From Pseudarthrobacter sulfonivorans (GTDB lineage Bacteria > Actinomycetota > Actinomycetes > Actinomycetales > Micrococcaceae): DNA of 64,000 nucleotides. The position numbers and the translations under genes were made by a program. Positions 61,853-64,000 of this stretch are shown here, in pieces; the first letter of the stretch is position 1, and each line of letters opens with the position of its first letter. The notes under the pieces were generated by a model that was given only the letters and a program-made list of their open reading frames with translations, did not search any database and was not told where the DNA came from. The stretch spans positions 4,898,001 to 4,962,000 of the forward strand of contig NZ_CP013747.1 of the NCBI RefSeq assembly GCF_001484605.1, in the 5' to 3' direction.

Positions 61853-61884
61853 TGTTGCGACGTTTGTTGGAAACCGCCCTGTGT
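61853..61884. repeat. Right copy of the 32-base inverted repeat
   Basis: TGTTGCGACGTTTGTTGGAA continuing ACCGCCCTGTGT, 24 bases upstream of the IS30-family start codon; the expected place for the transposon terminus. It pairs with 56570-56601. Confidence 0.82.
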
Positions 61885-62283
61885 CTATTGGCGGGTTGCA
61901 GTCCCACCCACCATCACTCCTCATAGGTTACGAGGCTTGTCCGCTAAATCCCTGCGGGCTGCGGGCTCAGTGCAGGGCTTCGCGAACATCCCGTCGGGCG
62001 GTCATGTCGGAACCGCGTGCGGATGGCATGGAGAGGTGACACCGCGAAGTCGCCGAGCACAAATCCGAAAGGGGGACGGCAGGAATGAACTCTCAACCAA
62101 TGGCACGCAGGCCGTTCCAGCCGGCGTTGCTGCCTCGTACGGCACTCTCGCCGCGGCAAAAACCCCTCTGACCAGGGAATACGTGCCCGAGGTGGGACTC
62201 GAACTGCATTCCAACCCCTGCAAACACTGGGCTCCGCGGAACATGCGGAATTCGGCCCGGTTGCAAACGCCACCTGAAACTGT
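61885..62283. other. Intergenic stretch with a tRNA 3'-end-like scrap
   Basis: No protein gene. At 62183-62204 the minus strand reads AGTTCGAGTCCCACCTCGGG followed by CA, like a tRNA T-loop and acceptor end, but the upstream T-stem half does not pair and no cloverleaf exists. It may be a relic attachment site. Confidence 0.35.
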
Positions 62284-62886
62284 TCAGTGGATGGCGAGCT
62301 CGATGGCGAGCACCGCGAGGCCAAGCGCCGCCATGATGGCGAGGACCAGGATTTTGAGCCATGGCTTGACGCGCAGTCGCCGCACGGCGAAGAGCGCGAT
62401 GATTACCAGGGTGGCGACGAGCGTCACCGCGATCACCCGGAGCGCCGGCGGCACGCCGATCACGCCAAGCGTGCTGAGCCCGAGGATCACCATCGGCGCG
62501 ATGATGACACCCAAAGACCCGAAGCTCACGTATATGAGGTGGGCGAGTTCGGCCCGGGATGGCAGGGAGCTGTCCCGGACCATATGCGCGATCACATCTG
62601 CAACAAAGACGGCGAGCAGCGTGCCCAGGACGGTGAGCAGGAGCGTGAGTGCAGCCCCGGCCACTGTTGCGTGTTCGGCGTCGCGTTCGAAAGCGATCGT
62701 CACGGCCAGGACGGTAAAGGTGACGTACACGCGCTCCTTGAGCGCCTCTGAGCGTTGCTGCGCATCCGGGCCCGGCCGACGGCTTGATTGTTTTCCTGCA
62801 CGCCTATTGGCCGCTTGTCGCCGACGCCCGACAGGCGGTTGAGAAACCATCACTTCGGGTTGAACCATGGTCAGGCGACCTTTCAT
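62284..62886 (-). CDS. Membrane protein, about 200 aa
   Basis: The start is ATG 62886, which overlaps the monooxygenase stop (ATGA); a later ATG at 62868 is possible. After a basic, disordered N-terminus (QPPVGRRRQAANRRAGKQSS) come four to five membrane segments (AALTLLLTVLGTLLAVFVAD, GVIIAPMVILGLSTLGVIGV, RVIAVTLVATLVIIALFAV, LVLAIMAALGLAVLAIELAI). I recognise no family. Coupling to the monooxygenase suggests a shared transcript. Confidence 0.72.
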   Translation of the reverse strand: MKGRLTMVQPEVMVSQPPVGRRRQAANRRAGKQSSRRPGPDAQQRSEALKERVYVTFTVLAVTIAFERDAEHATVAGAALTLLLTVLGTLLAVFVADVIAHMVRDSSLPSRAELAHLIYVSFGSLGVIIAPMVILGLSTLGVIGVPPALRVIAVTLVATLVIIALFAVRRLRVKPWLKILVLAIMAALGLAVLAIELAIH

Positions 62887-64000
62887 CGCTCTGTTCGCCC
62901 GGCGTTCGCGGTTGCCGCGTGGAACGACGGCAGGCGGGTGAGGCTCCCGGAGACGGAGTCGGAGGTGAACATCACGGTGCGATCCGGGCGGACCACCGCA
63001 GCAGCGACTCGATGTCGGACGAGCCACTGGTGGAGCTCAGATCCGGGGCCGGGGACGGCGGGCGCCGCGCCCTTGTGAAGGATCCGTTTGCGCTCCTCGG
63101 GAGTGATCGTGAGAGCTACCAGCGCGAAGCCGTTTCCGGCGATGTCGTCGAATCGGTCGGCGTCCGGGGTTCTCGAGGTCGGGGCGTTGGGGCAGGGACG
63201 TCCGACGGCGGAGGTGCGGGCGAGTGCCGAGAGTCGAGTGCCAGAACACGGGAGTATCGCTGTCCCGGACCAGGCGGGCAGGCCTGTCACAAGGTGCAGG
63301 CCCGATGCGAGGAATCTCCGCAGGGCATTACCGACGCGACCACCTGCGGTCATCGTGAGGCCGACCAGCTTTGCGAGGGTGATGGTTCTTCTCGCGTGCC
63401 GCTTGCGCTCGGTCTGGTAGCTGGCCAGCGCGGTTGCGGGGAGGTCGCCGGCAAGAACACCGGCGAGCTTCCAGGCCAGGTTCATCGCATCTCGGAGTCC
63501 TGCCCCCATGCCCTGACCGATGAAGGGAGGACTCAGGTGAGCGGCGTCGCCGAGGAGCAAGACGCGGCGGTCGCGCCACTTGTTGGCGACCTGGGCGCGG
63601 AAGGTGTAGTCGGCCACCCGGATCACGCGCAGATCGTCCACCGGGACGTCACCGGTCCACGGCCGGATCAGCGGATGGAGTGTATCCATCGTCGCGAAGT
63701 CGGCGGCAGTCTCGCCGGGCAGCAGCCGGAACTCCCAGCGGTAGCGGACCTCTCCGACGCGCATGTAAGTACCGGCGCGGCGGGAGTCGCACAGCTGGTG
63801 GACGCCTTCCCACTGGTTCAGCGGCGCCGAGGTGTCGATGTCGATAACCAGCCAACGCTGTTCGAAGCCCAGGTCCTCCATCTCCGCGCCGATGGCCCCC
63901 CTCACAACGCTGTTGGCGCCGTCGCAGCCGAGGACGTAGCTGGTACGGACCGACTCGCGTGCCCCCGTGACACGATCCGTGAACTCCACCCGGGCTGCCG
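62883..64000 (-). CDS. FAD-dependent aromatic hydroxylase (MhpA/PheA-like), 5' end missing
   Basis: The frame is open at the window edge. The visible part has the GD motif region of class A flavin hydroxylases (VLGCDGANSVVRGAIG), the substrate part and the second FAD motif RVLLLGDAAHLSPPFIGQGM followed by GLRDAMNLAWKLAGVLAG. The C-terminal region (RTVMFTSDSVSG) is thioredoxin-like. It resembles 3-(3-hydroxyphenyl)propionate or phenol hydroxylases using NAD(P)H and oxygen. Substrate unknown. Confidence 0.88.
   Translation of the reverse strand, partial: AARVEFTDRVTGARESVRTSYVLGCDGANSVVRGAIGAEMEDLGFEQRWLVIDIDTSAPLNQWEGVHQLCDSRRAGTYMRVGEVRYRWEFRLLPGETAADFATMDTLHPLIRPWTGDVPVDDLRVIRVADYTFRAQVANKWRDRRVLLLGDAAHLSPPFIGQGMGAGLRDAMNLAWKLAGVLAGDLPATALASYQTERKRHARRTITLAKLVGLTMTAGGRVGNALRRFLASGLHLVTGLPAWSGTAILPCSGTRLSALARTSAVGRPCPNAPTSRTPDADRFDDIAGNGFALVALTITPEERKRILHKGAAPAVPGPGSELHQWLVRHRVAAAVVRPDRTVMFTSDSVSGSLTRLPSFHAATANAGRTER

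Larger units (their letters stand above)
57994..61884 (-). mobile_element. IS30-family element, interrupted; only one terminus certain
   Basis: It covers the transposase C-terminal half, the nested IS110 and IS630 elements, the N-terminal half and the right repeat at 61853-61884. The two halves rejoin in frame when 58454-61059 is removed (GHWE plus GDLIMG), giving about 409 residues. No matching repeat was found just downstream of 57994; the nearest copy is at 56570. Confidence 0.75.

Noticed and set aside
62183..62260. A complete tRNA gene
   Set aside because: The T-stem does not pair and no anticodon or D arm exists.
1..64000. CRISPR array, rRNA genes or a replication origin
   Set aside because: No regularly spaced repeats, rRNA-like segments or clusters of DnaA boxes beyond two chance-like words near 57860-57935.

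Overview
The window looks like chromosomal DNA of a high-GC actinobacterium of the Micrococcaceae (Arthrobacter, Pseudarthrobacter or Paenarthrobacter). This rests on base composition, codon use, and familiar gene sets: a homoprotocatechuate dioxygenase of the Arthrobacter/Brevibacterium type, an alditol oxidase of the actinobacterial type, and adjacent arabinose and xylose operons. No search was run, so the genus is an inference.

Layout. 1-3520: the end of an AtoE-type transporter, two uncharacterised genes and a mosaic of gene scraps. 3521-16362: a LacI regulator, then a five-gene minus-strand catabolic operon (MHS transporter, ThDP enzyme, aldehyde dehydrogenase, YtcJ-type amidohydrolase, M20 hydrolase) divergent from a PucR regulator, then a second operon (MHS transporter, RidA, RraA-like). 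16408-28182: pentose use, with araBDA, a mutarotase and a LacI regulator (a lac-like operator precedes araB), followed by alditol oxidase-ROK divergent from xylAB, with matching inverted words at the two promoters. 28255-35358: a meta-cleavage operon for 3,4-dihydroxyphenylacetate (FAH-RraA fusion, GntR, HpaE, HpaD, HpaH, HpaI). 35381-43399: small regulatory and enzyme genes plus a stand-alone LigD-type polymerase.

From about 40 kb on, gene decay and mobile DNA dominate. A berberine-bridge-type FAD oxidase gene is split by a 5016-bp Tn3-like element (45152-50167) with a 5-bp target duplication, AAAGA; removing the element and one duplicate rejoins the reading frame. The element carries a decayed transposase, a decayed resolvase, DUF1206 and CsbD genes and scraps. 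After an antiporter, two DUF202 genes (one frameshifted), DinB, an SDR and a frameshifted, 5'-truncated aldehyde dehydrogenase comes a nested stack: an IS30-family transposase gene split by an IS110-family element, itself split by an IS630-family element. The window ends in an incomplete FAD monooxygenase gene.

How the genes work together: the intact part (about 3.5-36 kb) is a catabolic block in which each pathway has its own regulator (LacI, PucR, LacI/AraR, ROK, GntR) and often its own transporter. The right third is an insertion and decay zone. The best candidates for new biology are the unexplained MHS/ThDP/ALDH/amidohydrolase operon, the FAH-RraA fusion in the hpa operon, and the nested IS110 element whose presumed bridge-RNA end is cut off from its recombinase by IS630.
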